NCBI RefSeq assembly: GCF_001429025.1
Contig: NZ_LMHT01000022.1
Coordinates: 1 to 64,000 of the forward strand
Source: Phenylobacterium sp. Root700
GTDB taxonomy: Bacteria; Pseudomonadota; Alphaproteobacteria; Caulobacterales; Caulobacteraceae
Reading direction: 5' to 3'
Length of the DNA stretch: 64,000 nt
Shown: piece by piece, positions 55,678-64,000 of the stretch
How the letters are laid out: the number at the start of each line of letters is the position of its first letter
How positions within the stretch are numbered: position 1 is the stretch's first letter
The notes under the pieces: model-generated
The model's input: only the letters and a program-made list of their open reading frames with translations
What the model was told of the DNA's origin: nothing
Database searches by the model: none
Program-made: the position numbers and the translations under genes

Positions 55678-56796
55678 ATCTCCCGGCGCAGTATTTCTCG
55701 GCCAGGCCCATGGATCGCTCTGGTCGCCGCGATGGTCCTTACCGGCTGCAGCAAAGCCAAGGAGGAGGCGCCCGCGCCACCGCCGGCCGCAGCGCCCATC
55801 GCCGCCCCCGCGCCGGGCGCCTACAAACCCAAGCCCAGCCCTACCTTGGCGGCGATCAAGGCGCGGGGATGGCTGTCCTGCGGCGTCAATCCTGGACTGG
55901 CCGGGTTCGCCTACTCCGACGACCGCGGCGCCTGGCGGGGCTTTGACATCGATGTCTGCCGCGCGGTGGCCGCCGCGGTGCTGGGCGACGCCAAGGCGGT
56001 GCGGTTCACGACGGTCACGGCCCCAGAGCGCTTCACGGCCCTGAGGGGCGGCAAGATCGATATCCTGTCGCGCAACACCTCCTGGACCCTGTCACGCGAC
56101 GCGGGCGAGGGCGTTGATTTCGCGGCTGTCACCTACTACGACGGCCAAGGCTTCCTGGCGCCTAAGACGCTGTCGCTCGCCTCGGCCGACGAACTGAACG
56201 GCGCGCGAATCTGCGTCCAGAAGGGCACCGCCAGCGAGACGAACCTGGCCGACTATTTCCAGGCGCGTGGCCTGAAGTACCAGGCCGTGGTGGTGAACAA
56301 CGGGGCCGAGGCGCGAGCGCGCTACCAGGCCGAGGAATGCGACGTCTTCACCGCCGACATGGCGGCGCTGGCCTCGGCGCGTTCGCTGATGAACACGCCT
56401 AACGCCCACGTGATCCTGCCGACGGTGATCTCGAAGGAGCCGCTGGGGCCCGTGGTGCGGCAGGACGATCCCGCCTGGACCGATATCGTCCGGTGGACCG
56501 TCTACGCCACGATCCTGGCCGAGGAGCTAGGGGTGGATTCGAAGTCCGCGCCGGACCAGCTCAAGACCTCGACCGATCCCAGGGTGCGACGGCTGCTGGG
56601 CGCCCAGGACAATCTGGGGCCGATCCTGGGGCTGAAGCCTGACTGGGCCTATCAGGTCATCGTCCAGGTCGGATCCTATGATGAGATTTTCGAGCGCAAT
56701 CTGGGGCAGGGCTCGTCGCTCAAGCTGGCGCGGGGACACAACGCCCTTTGGAGCGCGGTGGAACCTGGCCTGATGTACGCCCCGCCGGTGCGCTAG
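55678..56796 (+). CDS. Amino-acid ABC transporter substrate-binding lipoprotein (likely AUC start)
   Basis: A 372-aa solute-binding protein of the AapJ/BztA type for polar amino acids. From ATC 55678 it reads SRRSISRP, then a hydrophobic stretch and lipobox MVLTGCSK, a good lipoprotein signal. The binding domain has TLAAIKARGWLSCGVNPGLAGFAY, WRGFDIDVCRAVAAAVLGD, VTAPERFTALRGGKIDILSRNTSWT and ICVQKGTASETNLADYF. ATG 55591 is in frame but would add 29 unlikely residues, include the Shine-Dalgarno, and overlap the metC start. No permease or ATPase genes adjoin. Its stop overlaps that of sseA. Confidence 0.87.
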   Translation: MSRRSISRPGPWIALVAAMVLTGCSKAKEEAPAPPPAAAPIAAPAPGAYKPKPSPTLAAIKARGWLSCGVNPGLAGFAYSDDRGAWRGFDIDVCRAVAAAVLGDAKAVRFTTVTAPERFTALRGGKIDILSRNTSWTLSRDAGEGVDFAAVTYYDGQGFLAPKTLSLASADELNGARICVQKGTASETNLADYFQARGLKYQAVVVNNGAEARARYQAEECDVFTADMAALASARSLMNTPNAHVILPTVISKEPLGPVVRQDDPAWTDIVRWTVYATILAEELGVDSKSAPDQLKTSTDPRVRRLLGAQDNLGPILGLKPDWAYQVIVQVGSYDEIFERNLGQGSSLKLARGHNALWSAVEPGLMYAPPVR

Positions 56797-57632
56797 GCGC
56801 CGATGACGACCGGGGTGTCGGTCAGCCCGCCCCATTCGGTCCAGGACCCGTCATAGACCGGGGTCCGGTCGAGACCGATCCGCGCCAGGGCCAAGGCCAG
56901 GACCGAGGCGGTGACGCCCGATCCGCAGCTGGTGACGATAGGCTTGCCGAGATCGACGCCCGCGGCCTTGAAGACCGCCTTGAGCTCATCGGCCGGTTTC
57001 AGCGTACCATCGACGGCGATGACCTGCTCCCACGGCACATTGGCCGCGCCCGGCATATGGCCCGAGCGCAGGCCGGCGCGGGGTTCGGGGGTTTCGCCGG
57101 TGAAGCGTGTCGCCGAGCGAGCGTCAACCACTCGGGCCTCGCCGGAAACCAGCAGGGCGCGCACGTCGTCGACATTGCGCACCAGGGCGGGGTCAAGGAT
57201 GGGTTCGAGCGCCGCGGCGCGCGGGAAGATCTCACCAGCTTCGACCGGCCGGCCTTCGGCGAGCCATTTCTTCAGGCCGCCGTCCAGCACGTAGACCTTC
57301 GGATAACCCATGGCCCGCAGCGTCCACCAGACGCGCGCCGCTGAGCGGATCCCATGGGTGTCATAGACCACGATGTCGGCTTCTCGCGGCAGGCCCAGCG
57401 CTCCGGCCTCTTGGGCGAAGACCTCGGGCGAGGGCAGCATGTGCGGCAGGTCGGTTGCGCGGTCGGCGATGGCGTCGATATCGAAGAACACCGCGCCCGG
57501 AATGTGGGCCTGCAGATATTCGTCGCGACCGGAACGCCTCTCGGCGGGCATGAACCAAGTTCCATCGACGACGCGGACATCCGGCGCCCGCAAGCGGTCG
57601 GCCAGCCACGCGGTGGAGACGACGGGATCCAT
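56793..57632 (-). CDS. sseA: 3-mercaptopyruvate sulfurtransferase
   Basis: A tandem-rhodanese enzyme of 279 aa. Two rhodanese domains are visible: VRVVDGTWFMP ... ARVWWTLRAMGYPKVYVLDGG, and the catalytic second one with RVVDARSATRFTGE and the active loop SCGSGVTASVLALAL, where CGSGVT marks mercaptopyruvate sulfurtransferase over thiosulfate sulfurtransferase. ATG 57632 is 2 bp after the cysK stop, so the two are coupled in cysteine metabolism. Confidence 0.93.
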   Translation of the reverse strand: MDPVVSTAWLADRLRAPDVRVVDGTWFMPAERRSGRDEYLQAHIPGAVFFDIDAIADRATDLPHMLPSPEVFAQEAGALGLPREADIVVYDTHGIRSAARVWWTLRAMGYPKVYVLDGGLKKWLAEGRPVEAGEIFPRAAALEPILDPALVRNVDDVRALLVSGEARVVDARSATRFTGETPEPRAGLRSGHMPGAANVPWEQVIAVDGTLKPADELKAVFKAAGVDLGKPIVTSCGSGVTASVLALALARIGLDRTPVYDGSWTEWGGLTDTPVVIGA

Positions 57633-57634
57633 GC

Positions 57635-58633
57635 CTACAGCCACTTCGGAATTGGGAAGCCGCGTTCCTTCAGGAACTCGGGATTGAAGATCTTGCTCTG
57701 ATAGCGTGAGCCCTGGTCGCACAAGATGGTCACGATGGTGTGGCCGGGGCCCATGTCCTTGGCCATGCGGATGGCGCCGGCGACATTGATGCCGGTGGAA
57801 CCGCCCATCACCAGGCCTTCGTGCTCGACCATGTCGTAGATGACGTTCAGCATCTCGTGGTCATCGATGCGATACGGGCGGTCGATGTTCAGGCCTTCGA
57901 GATTGGCGGTGATCCGGCCCTGGCCGATGCCCTCGCTGATCGAATTGCCTTCCGACCGCAACTCGCCGTCGGCGTACCAGGAATAGAGCGAGGCGCCGTG
58001 CGGATCGGCCAGGCCGATCTGGATGTCGGACTTCCGCGCGCGCAGAGCCTCGGCCACGCCGGCCAGGGTGCCGCCCGAGCCCACGGCTGAGATGAATCCG
58101 TCGACCTTGCCGCCGGTCTGTTCCCAGATTTCCGGCCCCGTCGTCTCCACGTGGGCCTGGCGGTTGGCGACATTGTCGAACTGGTTGGCCCAGACCGCGC
58201 CGGCCGGTTCCTTGGCGTTCAGTTCCTCGGCCAGGCGGCCGGAATAGCGGACATAGTTGTCGGGGTTGGAGTAGGGGACGGCGTCCACCTCGACCAGCTC
58301 GGCGCCGAGCAGCCGAATGGCGTCCTTCTTCTCCTGGCTCTGGGTGCGCGGGATGACGATCGTGGTGCGATAGCCGGACGCGGCGGCGACCATGGCCAGG
58401 CCGATGCCGGTGTTGCCCGCCGTGCCTTCGACGATCCGCCCGCCAGGCCGCAGCAGACCGCGTTTTTCCGCATCGCGAATGATGTAGAGCGCCGCGCGGT
58501 CCTTCACGGACTGGCCGGGGTTCATGAACTCGGCCTTGCCGAGAATTTCGCAACCCGTGGCCTCGCTTGCGCGGCGCAGGCGGATCAGGGGCGTGTTTCC
58601 GATGGCGTCGAGGACGCTCTGAGCGACGGTCAT
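57635..58633 (-). CDS. cysK: Cysteine synthase A
   Basis: O-acetylserine sulfhydrylase, a PLP enzyme of 332 aa. IGNTPLIRLRRAS, the PLP Lys in FMNPGQSVKDRAALYII, the substrate loop EGTAGNTGIGLAMVAAASGY (EGTAGNTG rather than the common EPTSGNTG), and FISAVGSGGTLAGVAEAL. The Ala/Gly changes in the loop are found in some fold-type II relatives, so other thiol synthase activity is possible. Co-transcribed with sseA; 43 bp after cfa. Confidence 0.9.
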   Translation of the reverse strand: MTVAQSVLDAIGNTPLIRLRRASEATGCEILGKAEFMNPGQSVKDRAALYIIRDAEKRGLLRPGGRIVEGTAGNTGIGLAMVAAASGYRTTIVIPRTQSQEKKDAIRLLGAELVEVDAVPYSNPDNYVRYSGRLAEELNAKEPAGAVWANQFDNVANRQAHVETTGPEIWEQTGGKVDGFISAVGSGGTLAGVAEALRARKSDIQIGLADPHGASLYSWYADGELRSEGNSISEGIGQGRITANLEGLNIDRPYRIDDHEMLNVIYDMVEHEGLVMGGSTGINVAGAIRMAKDMGPGHTIVTILCDQGSRYQSKIFNPEFLKERGFPIPKWL

Positions 58634-58676
58634 GGCCGTCTACTTAAGCGGCCAAGGCCGCCAAGAACAGGGGTCA

Positions 58677-59933
58677 TCAAGCCTTGGAGAGGCTTAGCTG
58701 CACGACATTGGTGCGGCCGGTGCGGAACCCTGCCTCGCAATAGCTGAGATAGAACCGCCAGAGTTTGCGGAACCGCTCGTCGAAGCCAAGCTGAGCGATC
58801 TCGTCCCAGGCGCCCTCAAACCGCCGGCCCCATTCGGCCAGGGTGTCGGCATAGTCCTCACCGAACCGGCTGAGACCGGTCCAATGCAGGCCGGCCCGAT
58901 CGGTGATCGGTTTTAGGCGCTCTTCGGACGGCAGCATCCCGCCCGGGAAGATGTACTTCTGGATGAAGTCGGCGCGGCGGCGATAGGCGTCGAAGATCTC
59001 GTCGCGAATGGTGATGATCTGCAAACCGGCGCGGCCGCCGGGGGCCAGGACGTCGCGAATCTTGCCGAAATAGGTCGGCCAGTAGCGTTCGCCGACCGCC
59101 TCGAACATCTCGATAGAGGCGACCCGGTCGAAGCTGCCTTCGACGTCGCGATAGTCGATCATGCGGATGTCGGCCCGCTCAGTCAGGCCCTGCTCGAACA
59201 TCCGCTTGCGGGCGAAGTCGAACTGCTCCTTGGAAATGGTGATGCCGGTGACCTTGGCCCCAACTTCCTTGGCCGCATATTCGGCGAATCCGCCCCAGCC
59301 GCAGCCGATCTCCAGCACGCTCTGATCTGGGCCAAGCCCCATGCCCAGCGCCAGCATCCGGTACTTGTTGGTCTGGGCCTGATCCAGCGCCTGACCGGAG
59401 CGTTCGTAGCGGGCCGAGGAGTAGGTCATCGTCCGGTCGAGCCAGCGCGAATAGAAGGCGTTGCCGAGATCGTAGTGGGCGTGGATGTTCTTGCGCGATC
59501 CTTCGCGGGTGTTGGCGTGCAGGGTGTGGCCGACGAAGTTGGCGGCGCGCACCAGCGGATTGCCAAGCACCACCCTGGCCAGGCGGTCGAAGTTGAGGCT
59601 CACCGCGCTGAGCACCGCCGCGAGGTCCGGCGTTTCCCATTCGCCGGCCATGTAGCCCTCTGCGAACCCGATGTCGCCAGCGGCCAGCACTCGCCGCATG
59701 AAGCGGAAGTCGTGAATGATGATCCGGGCCTCGACCCCAGGCTCGGCGCCCTTGATCTTGAGTTCGCGGCGTGAGGGCGTGACGAAGGTGAGGCCCCCGA
59801 CCCGCCAGTTCAGCGCCATCAGCCTGGCCGCGAAGCGAAACGCCGCCGGAGCTCCCGCGAGTTCGGGGAGCCTGCCGAAAGCTCTGGGCGAGGCGGCGAG
59901 CGCTCTCAACGATGGTTCATGCGCCAAGCTCAT
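58677..59933 (-). CDS. cfa: Cyclopropane-fatty-acyl-phospholipid synthase
   Basis: Adds a methylene group from SAM to unsaturated phospholipid chains; 418 aa, cytoplasmic. The N-terminal lipid-binding domain includes FMRRVLAAGDIGFAEGYMAGEW; HYDLGNAFYSRWLDRTMTYS is the family hallmark; VLEIGCGWGGFAEYAA binds SAM; and the C-terminal YCEAGFRTGRTNVVQLSL closes the enzyme. It is divergent from kdsA across a 194-bp gap in which I see no further gene. Confidence 0.95.
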   Translation of the reverse strand: MSLAHEPSLRALAASPRAFGRLPELAGAPAAFRFAARLMALNWRVGGLTFVTPSRRELKIKGAEPGVEARIIIHDFRFMRRVLAAGDIGFAEGYMAGEWETPDLAAVLSAVSLNFDRLARVVLGNPLVRAANFVGHTLHANTREGSRKNIHAHYDLGNAFYSRWLDRTMTYSSARYERSGQALDQAQTNKYRMLALGMGLGPDQSVLEIGCGWGGFAEYAAKEVGAKVTGITISKEQFDFARKRMFEQGLTERADIRMIDYRDVEGSFDRVASIEMFEAVGERYWPTYFGKIRDVLAPGGRAGLQIITIRDEIFDAYRRRADFIQKYIFPGGMLPSEERLKPITDRAGLHWTGLSRFGEDYADTLAEWGRRFEGAWDEIAQLGFDERFRKLWRFYLSYCEAGFRTGRTNVVQLSLSKA

Positions 59934-60127
59934 GGTCGCAACCCTCGATTTTCTTCAAGCTAACACTGCATTTGGGATTGAGGCGAATCAACTCCAACCC
60001 TCGCCCTACGGTTCCGCTGGTCAGGCGGATGTGTTCTGGGGCGTTTTCGCGCTTGTGAACCACGCAGACGCGCGCCACTTAGGCCCTTACGGCGCTAGAC
60101 CGCCGACGGAAAAAGCTCGGGAATGTC

Positions 60128-60973
60128 ATGACCGTACTGACGCTCAATCGCTGGAATATCTCCATCGGCGACGGCCAACCGCTGGTCGTGATCGCGGGGC
60201 TGAACGTGATCGAGGACTTGGATCTGGCGCTGGAGACCGGCCGCCATCTGAAGGCGGTGACCTCCGAGCTGGGCCTGCCCTATGTGTTCAAGGCGAGCTT
60301 CGACAAGGCCAACCGCTCTTCGATCAAGAGCTTCCGCGGGCCGGGCCTGACCGAGGGCCTCAAGATCCTCGCCGAGGTGAAGGCGCAGTTGAATGTGCCG
60401 ATCGCCACCGACCTGCATGAAGTCAGCCAGGCCGAGCCGGTGGCCGCTGTCGCCGACATCGTCCAGATCCCCGCCTTCCTGTGCCGCCAGACCGACCTGG
60501 TCGTGGCCACCGCCAAGGCCACGGCGGCGGCCGGCGGGCTGCTGCATGTGAAGAAGGGCCAGTTCCTGGCGCCTTGGGACTGCCAGAACATCCTCTCGAA
60601 GATCAAGGAAGCCGCCGACGTGGGAGTGATCCTCTGCGAGCGCGGCAACTCGTTCGGCTACAACAATCTCGTGGTCGACATGCTGGGCATTCAGGAGATG
60701 AAGAAGCTCGGCGCGCCGGTGACCATCGACGCCACCCACGCCGTGCAGCTTCCTGGCGCAGATCCGCGAACGGGCGGGGCCTCGACGGGCGGGCGACGCG
60801 AGGGCGTGGCGATCATCGCCAAGGCGGCCGTGGCCTCGGGCGCGGACGGTGTGTTCCTGGAGTTCCACCACGATCCGGACAAGGCGCTCTGCGACGGCCC
60901 GAGCTGCCTGCCGCTGGACGGCGCGCGTGATCTGCTGGCGACCTTGAAGGCCGTCCATGCGGCCGTGCGATAA
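60128..60973 (+). CDS. kdsA: 3-deoxy-8-phosphooctulonate synthase
   Basis: Makes Kdo-8-phosphate from PEP and arabinose 5-phosphate, the precursor of the LPS Kdo; 281 aa. PYVFKASFDKANRSSIKSFRGPG, VPIATDLHEVSQAEPVA, FLCRQTDLVVATAKA, VKKGQFLAPWDCQNI and ICERGNSFGYNNLVVDM are family motifs, and VTIDATHAVQLPG ends the barrel. The Asn of the ERGNSFGYNNL loop indicates the metal-independent class. hldE follows 20 bp later. Confidence 0.96.
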   Translation: MTVLTLNRWNISIGDGQPLVVIAGLNVIEDLDLALETGRHLKAVTSELGLPYVFKASFDKANRSSIKSFRGPGLTEGLKILAEVKAQLNVPIATDLHEVSQAEPVAAVADIVQIPAFLCRQTDLVVATAKATAAAGGLLHVKKGQFLAPWDCQNILSKIKEAADVGVILCERGNSFGYNNLVVDMLGIQEMKKLGAPVTIDATHAVQLPGADPRTGGASTGGRREGVAIIAKAAVASGADGVFLEFHHDPDKALCDGPSCLPLDGARDLLATLKAVHAAVR

Positions 60974-60993
60974 TCGGCGTAGTCTCTGAAATC

Positions 60994-62448
60994 ATGGACC
61001 TGTCGGCCCTTCAGCAGATTCTCTCCGCCCTCCCGGGGGCTCGTATCGCCTGTGTCGGCGACCTGATGGTCGACCGCTTCGTCTATGGCGACGTCACCCG
61101 CGTCTCGCCCGAGGCGCCGATCCCGGTCCTGGCCCGCAAGCGCGAGCTGGTGATGCTGGGCGCGGTCGGCAACGTGGCGCGCAACGCCGCGGCCCTTGGC
61201 GGTGAGGTCTGCCTGGTCGGCATGATCGGCGGCGACGCCGAGGGCGTCGAAGCCCTGCGCCTAATCAAGGCCGAGGTGGGCGTTGAAGGCTTCGTGGTCA
61301 CCGATGCCGGGCGGCCGACCACCTTGAAGACGCGGTTCGTTTCCGGCGGTCAGCAACTGCTGCGCGTCGACATGGAAACCAGCGGCCCGGCCAGCGGGGA
61401 TGTGGAGCAGCGGCTGATCCGCACCGTCCGCGACGTGGCGCGCGATGTCGGCGTTGTGCTGTTGTCCGACTACGGCAAGGGCGTGGTTACGGCCGGCGTC
61501 ATCGAGGCCTGCCGGGCCTCGGGCGCGGTGATGATCGTCGACTCCAAGGCGCGCAGCTTCGCGCGCTATGGGCAGGTCGACATCGTCAAGCCGAACGCGG
61601 CCGAACTGGCCCACGCCACCGACATGCCGACCTCGACGGACATTGAGATCGAGGCGGCGCTCATTCACGCTCTGACCCTTTGTGAAGCCAAGGCGATCTT
61701 GGTGACGCGGGCGGCGAAGGGGATTTCGCTGGCGGTGCGCGGGCAAGCCGTGCGGCACTTCCCGGGCGTTCCGCGCGAGGTGTTCGACGCCTCGGGCGCG
61801 GGCGACACCACGCTGGCGGCGCTGGGCCTGGCCCTGGCGGCCAAGGTCGAGATCGCCGACGCCATCGCCTTCGCCATGCTGGCCTCAGGCGTGGCGGTGG
61901 GCAAGGCCGGCACCGCCGTGGTGACGCCGGAAGAGATGATCGAGGCCTCGATCAGCGCCCACATGGCGCCGGCGGAGGCCAAGATCGTCACGCCGCAACG
62001 GATGGCCGACGAAATCGCCCGCTGGCGGGCCAAGGGGCTGAAGGTCGGCTTCACCAACGGCTGCTTCGACATTCTGCATAAGGGTCATGTCGCCTATCTG
62101 ACCCAGGCGCGGGCCTGGTGCGACCGGCTGATCGTCGGGGTCAATTCCGACCGGTCGGTGCGCGAACTGAAGGGCGAGGGGCGTCCAGTCAACGACCTGG
62201 AGGGCCGCGCCGTGGTGTTGGCCGGGCTGGGCTCGGTGGACCTCGTCGCGCCGTTCGACGAGGACACCCCGATGAAGCTGATCGAGGCGGCGCGGCCTGA
62301 CGTCCTGATCAAGGGCGCGGACTATGCCGAAAGCGAAGTGGTCGGCGGGGATTTCGTGAAGTCCTACGGCGGAGAGGTTAGGCTGGCGCAGATCGTCGAC
62401 GGCTATTCGACCACGGCCGCCATCGCACGGATGCAGGAGAAAGCATGA
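60994..62448 (+). CDS. hldE: Bifunctional heptose kinase/adenylyltransferase HldE
   Basis: A 484-aa fusion making ADP-heptose for the LPS core. The N-terminal PfkB kinase (about 1-320) contains CVGDLMVDRFVYGDVTRVSPEAPIPV, MLGAVGNVARNAAALGG and FDASGAGDTTLAALGLA; the C-terminal nucleotidyltransferase (about 345-484) has VGFTNGCFDILHKGHVAYL and SDRSVRELKGEGRP. The stop overlaps the hldD start by 4 bp. The other two steps (gmhA, gmhB) are not in the window. Confidence 0.96.
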   Translation: MDLSALQQILSALPGARIACVGDLMVDRFVYGDVTRVSPEAPIPVLARKRELVMLGAVGNVARNAAALGGEVCLVGMIGGDAEGVEALRLIKAEVGVEGFVVTDAGRPTTLKTRFVSGGQQLLRVDMETSGPASGDVEQRLIRTVRDVARDVGVVLLSDYGKGVVTAGVIEACRASGAVMIVDSKARSFARYGQVDIVKPNAAELAHATDMPTSTDIEIEAALIHALTLCEAKAILVTRAAKGISLAVRGQAVRHFPGVPREVFDASGAGDTTLAALGLALAAKVEIADAIAFAMLASGVAVGKAGTAVVTPEEMIEASISAHMAPAEAKIVTPQRMADEIARWRAKGLKVGFTNGCFDILHKGHVAYLTQARAWCDRLIVGVNSDRSVRELKGEGRPVNDLEGRAVVLAGLGSVDLVAPFDEDTPMKLIEAARPDVLIKGADYAESEVVGGDFVKSYGGEVRLAQIVDGYSTTAAIARMQEKA

Positions 62449-63443
62449 CCCGCCGGATCATCTTCGTCACAGGCGGGGCCGGGTTCATCGGCTCCAACAT
62501 CGTCGCCAAGCTGGCCGAGGACCCGTCGCTGGACGTCGTCGTCTGCGACTGGCTGCACGAGGCCGAGCTCGGCAAATGGCGCAACATCGCCAAACACCCG
62601 ATCGGCGACTTCGTGGCCCCGGAATCGATGTTCGAATGGCTTGAGAAGCGTTGGCGCGACGTCGAGCTGGTCGTCCATATGGGCGCGGTGTCCTCCACCA
62701 CGGAGCCGGACGCCGACAAGATCGTCCATGCGAACTTCACCCTCAGCCGCGACCTGTTCCGTTGGTGCGCCGACCATCAACGCCGGTTCGTCTACGCCTC
62801 CTCGGCGGCGACGTATGGCGACGCCGTCGACTTCCGGGACCAGGACGACGTGGATTCGCTGGCCGCGCTCCGGCCGCTGAACACCTACGGCTGGTCCAAG
62901 GCGCTGTTCGACCTGTTCGCGGCCCGCCAGGCGGCTCGGGATTACGCGCCGCCGCAATGGGCGGGGCTGAAATTCTTCAATGTCTACGGGCCGAACGAGG
63001 AACATAAGCACTCGATGAAGTCGGTGGCCTCGCAGATCTGGCCGAAGGTGCGCGACGGCCATGCGGTGCAGCTCTTCAAGTCCTATCGCGAGGGCGTCCC
63101 GGACGGCGGCCAGACCCGCGACTTCGTCTATGTGCGCGATGTCGCCGACGTGGTCGGCTGGCTGGCCAAGAACGAGCAGGTCAGCGGGATCTACAATCTC
63201 GGCTCGGGCACGGCGCGGACCTTCGAGGACATGGCCAAGGCCGTCTTCGCCGCCGTCGATCGGCCTGCCGAGATCGAGTACACGCCGATGCCGCCGGCCA
63301 TTCGCGACAAGTACCAGTACTTCACCCAGGCCCACATGGAACGCCTGCAGGCCGCCGGCTACAACCAGCCGATGACCGGGCTGGAAGAGGGTGTCGGCGA
63401 TTACGTGAAGCGTTACCTCTCTCAGCCCGACCCGTACCGGTAG
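62445..63443 (+). CDS. hldD: ADP-L-glycero-D-manno-heptose 6-epimerase
   Basis: Converts ADP-D,D-heptose to ADP-L,D-heptose; short-chain dehydrogenase-fold protein of 332 aa. FVTGGAGFIGSNIVAKL binds NADP, HMGAVSSTTEPDADKI and YASSAATYGD follow, and the catalytic Tyr-x-x-x-Lys is in LNTYGWSKALFD. FFNVYGPNEEHKHSMKSVA and VYVRDVADV are also typical. Translationally coupled to hldE, so kdsA-hldE-hldD form an LPS inner-core unit. Confidence 0.96.
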   Translation: MTRRIIFVTGGAGFIGSNIVAKLAEDPSLDVVVCDWLHEAELGKWRNIAKHPIGDFVAPESMFEWLEKRWRDVELVVHMGAVSSTTEPDADKIVHANFTLSRDLFRWCADHQRRFVYASSAATYGDAVDFRDQDDVDSLAALRPLNTYGWSKALFDLFAARQAARDYAPPQWAGLKFFNVYGPNEEHKHSMKSVASQIWPKVRDGHAVQLFKSYREGVPDGGQTRDFVYVRDVADVVGWLAKNEQVSGIYNLGSGTARTFEDMAKAVFAAVDRPAEIEYTPMPPAIRDKYQYFTQAHMERLQAAGYNQPMTGLEEGVGDYVKRYLSQPDPYR

Positions 63444-63456
63444 GGCCAGGGCGGTC

Positions 63457-64000
63457 ATGGCGGATCGTCCCAGGGGATTTCGGCGCCTGATCGCCGCTGG
63501 AGTTGTGCTGCTGGCCTTGCTGGTGGCCGCGGCGGCTTTCGTCTGGCGCGACGATATCCTGCGGACCCGGCTCGATCCCAAGGAACCGTTCCAGACCTAC
63601 GACCCGCCGCCGGCGCCGGACTATGCGACCAAGGCCGCCTGGGCCTTGCTGCCGGCCAATGCGGGGAGCCCGACGCCCAGGGATCCGCCGGCCGATGTGT
63701 TCTTCGTCGGGCCGACCACCTTTGACGGCGGCCGTCACTGGAACGCGCCGATCGATGATCCCAAGGCCGACCGGCTGTTTCGGGAGGTGATGGCGCCGAA
63801 CTATGCCGGGCCGTTCGTTCGGGTCGGCCGGATCTTCGCGCCGCGCTATCGGCAGGCCAGCCTCTACACGCTGATGACCCTGCGGGACGACGCCAAGGAG
63901 GCGCGCCGCTTCGCCTATTCCGACGTGGCGGCGGCCTTCCGGTACTATGTCGAGCACTACAACCAGGATCGGCCCTTCGTGGTTGTCGGCGTAGAGCAGG
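63457..64000 (+). CDS. DUF3089 family protein (3' cut by window)
   Basis: An incomplete gene: ATG 63457, 181 codons visible, no stop before the window edge. An N-terminal transmembrane/signal helix (about 11-28) is followed by PADVFFVGPTTFDGGRHWNAP and FAYSDVAAAFRYYVEHYNQDRPFVVVGVEQ, which match DUF3089, an alpha/beta-hydrolase-like family; the VGVEQ edge would lead into the nucleophile elbow (GHSQG in relatives). Often found in alphaproteobacteria; function unknown. 13 bp after hldD. Confidence 0.8.
   Translation, partial: MADRPRGFRRLIAAGVVLLALLVAAAAFVWRDDILRTRLDPKEPFQTYDPPPAPDYATKAAWALLPANAGSPTPRDPPADVFFVGPTTFDGGRHWNAPIDDPKADRLFREVMAPNYAGPFVRVGRIFAPRYRQASLYTLMTLRDDAKEARRFAYSDVAAAFRYYVEHYNQDRPFVVVGVEQ

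Overview
The window is high-GC, gene-dense chromosomal DNA from an alphaproteobacterium, most likely a member of the Caulobacterales (Caulobacter or Phenylobacterium type). The evidence is the mix of genes: an HdaA-Ppk-Ppx cluster, a MucR-type regulator, a cold-shock protein with two cold-shock domains, a CBP3-type cytochrome bc1 chaperone, an NDUFS4-like complex I subunit between tRNA genes, the ALA-synthase (C4) route to heme, and tRNA genes that encode their CCA ends. No rRNA, prophage, CRISPR array or intact transposon was seen. The only mobile-element trace is a possible transposase tail in the first 46 bases.

Layout. 0-4.8 kb: S1/P1 nuclease, TonB-dependent receptor and exported alkaline phosphatase on the minus strand, which looks like a nucleic-acid and phosphomonoester scavenging locus; a shared composite palindrome lies about 80 bp before both the nuclease and the receptor. 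4.9-7.1 kb: AtuA-family protein, a palindromic repeat with a heptamer tandem repeat, and a small helix-hairpin-helix protein. 7.1-11.6 kb: hdaA, ppk and ppx (replication-initiator inactivation and polyphosphate). 11.8-16.9 kb: a small unknown protein, bpt, motB, a beta-hydroxyacid dehydrogenase, and a membrane protein-hemB-Nudix operon. 16.9-22.2 kb: valine catabolism (isobutyryl-CoA dehydrogenase, 3-hydroxyisobutyryl-CoA hydrolase, an exported methyltransferase-like protein, mmsB), then hemA. 22.3-28.3 kb: mucR and the glyA-nrdR-ribD(reductase)-ribE-ribH-nusB-thiL run. 28.5-30.7 kb: proton-pumping pyrophosphatase. 30.7-35.6 kb: bamE, and CBP3-like chaperone-DUF177-plsX-fabH-ihfA-merR-tRNA-Pro.

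35.6-45.5 kb: two small membrane proteins, ctaA, a Tat-exported PhoX-like protein, rplM-rpsI, argC-GNAT-msrB, an alpha/beta hydrolase, phaC and a small lipoprotein. 45.5-51.2 kb: alanine-type aminotransferase-hom-glpX, recJ and tRNA-Glu. 51.3-53.6 kb: double cold-shock protein, DUF192 lipoprotein, thioesterase, tRNA-Pro, the NDUFS4-like subunit and tRNA-Arg. 53.6-60 kb: SRPBCC protein, metC-like lyase, an orphan amino-acid-binding lipoprotein (with a likely AUC start codon), mercaptopyruvate sulfurtransferase, cysK and cfa. 60.1-64 kb: kdsA-hldE-hldD for the LPS inner core, and a DUF3089 gene cut by the window end.

Most of the window is housekeeping sequence. I see no obvious novel defence or biosynthetic system. 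The best candidates for something undescribed are the shared operator at the nuclease/TonB locus, the apparent AUC start codon, the riboflavin operon lacking the RibD deaminase domain and ribBA, and the exported SAM-methyltransferase-like protein inside the valine operon.
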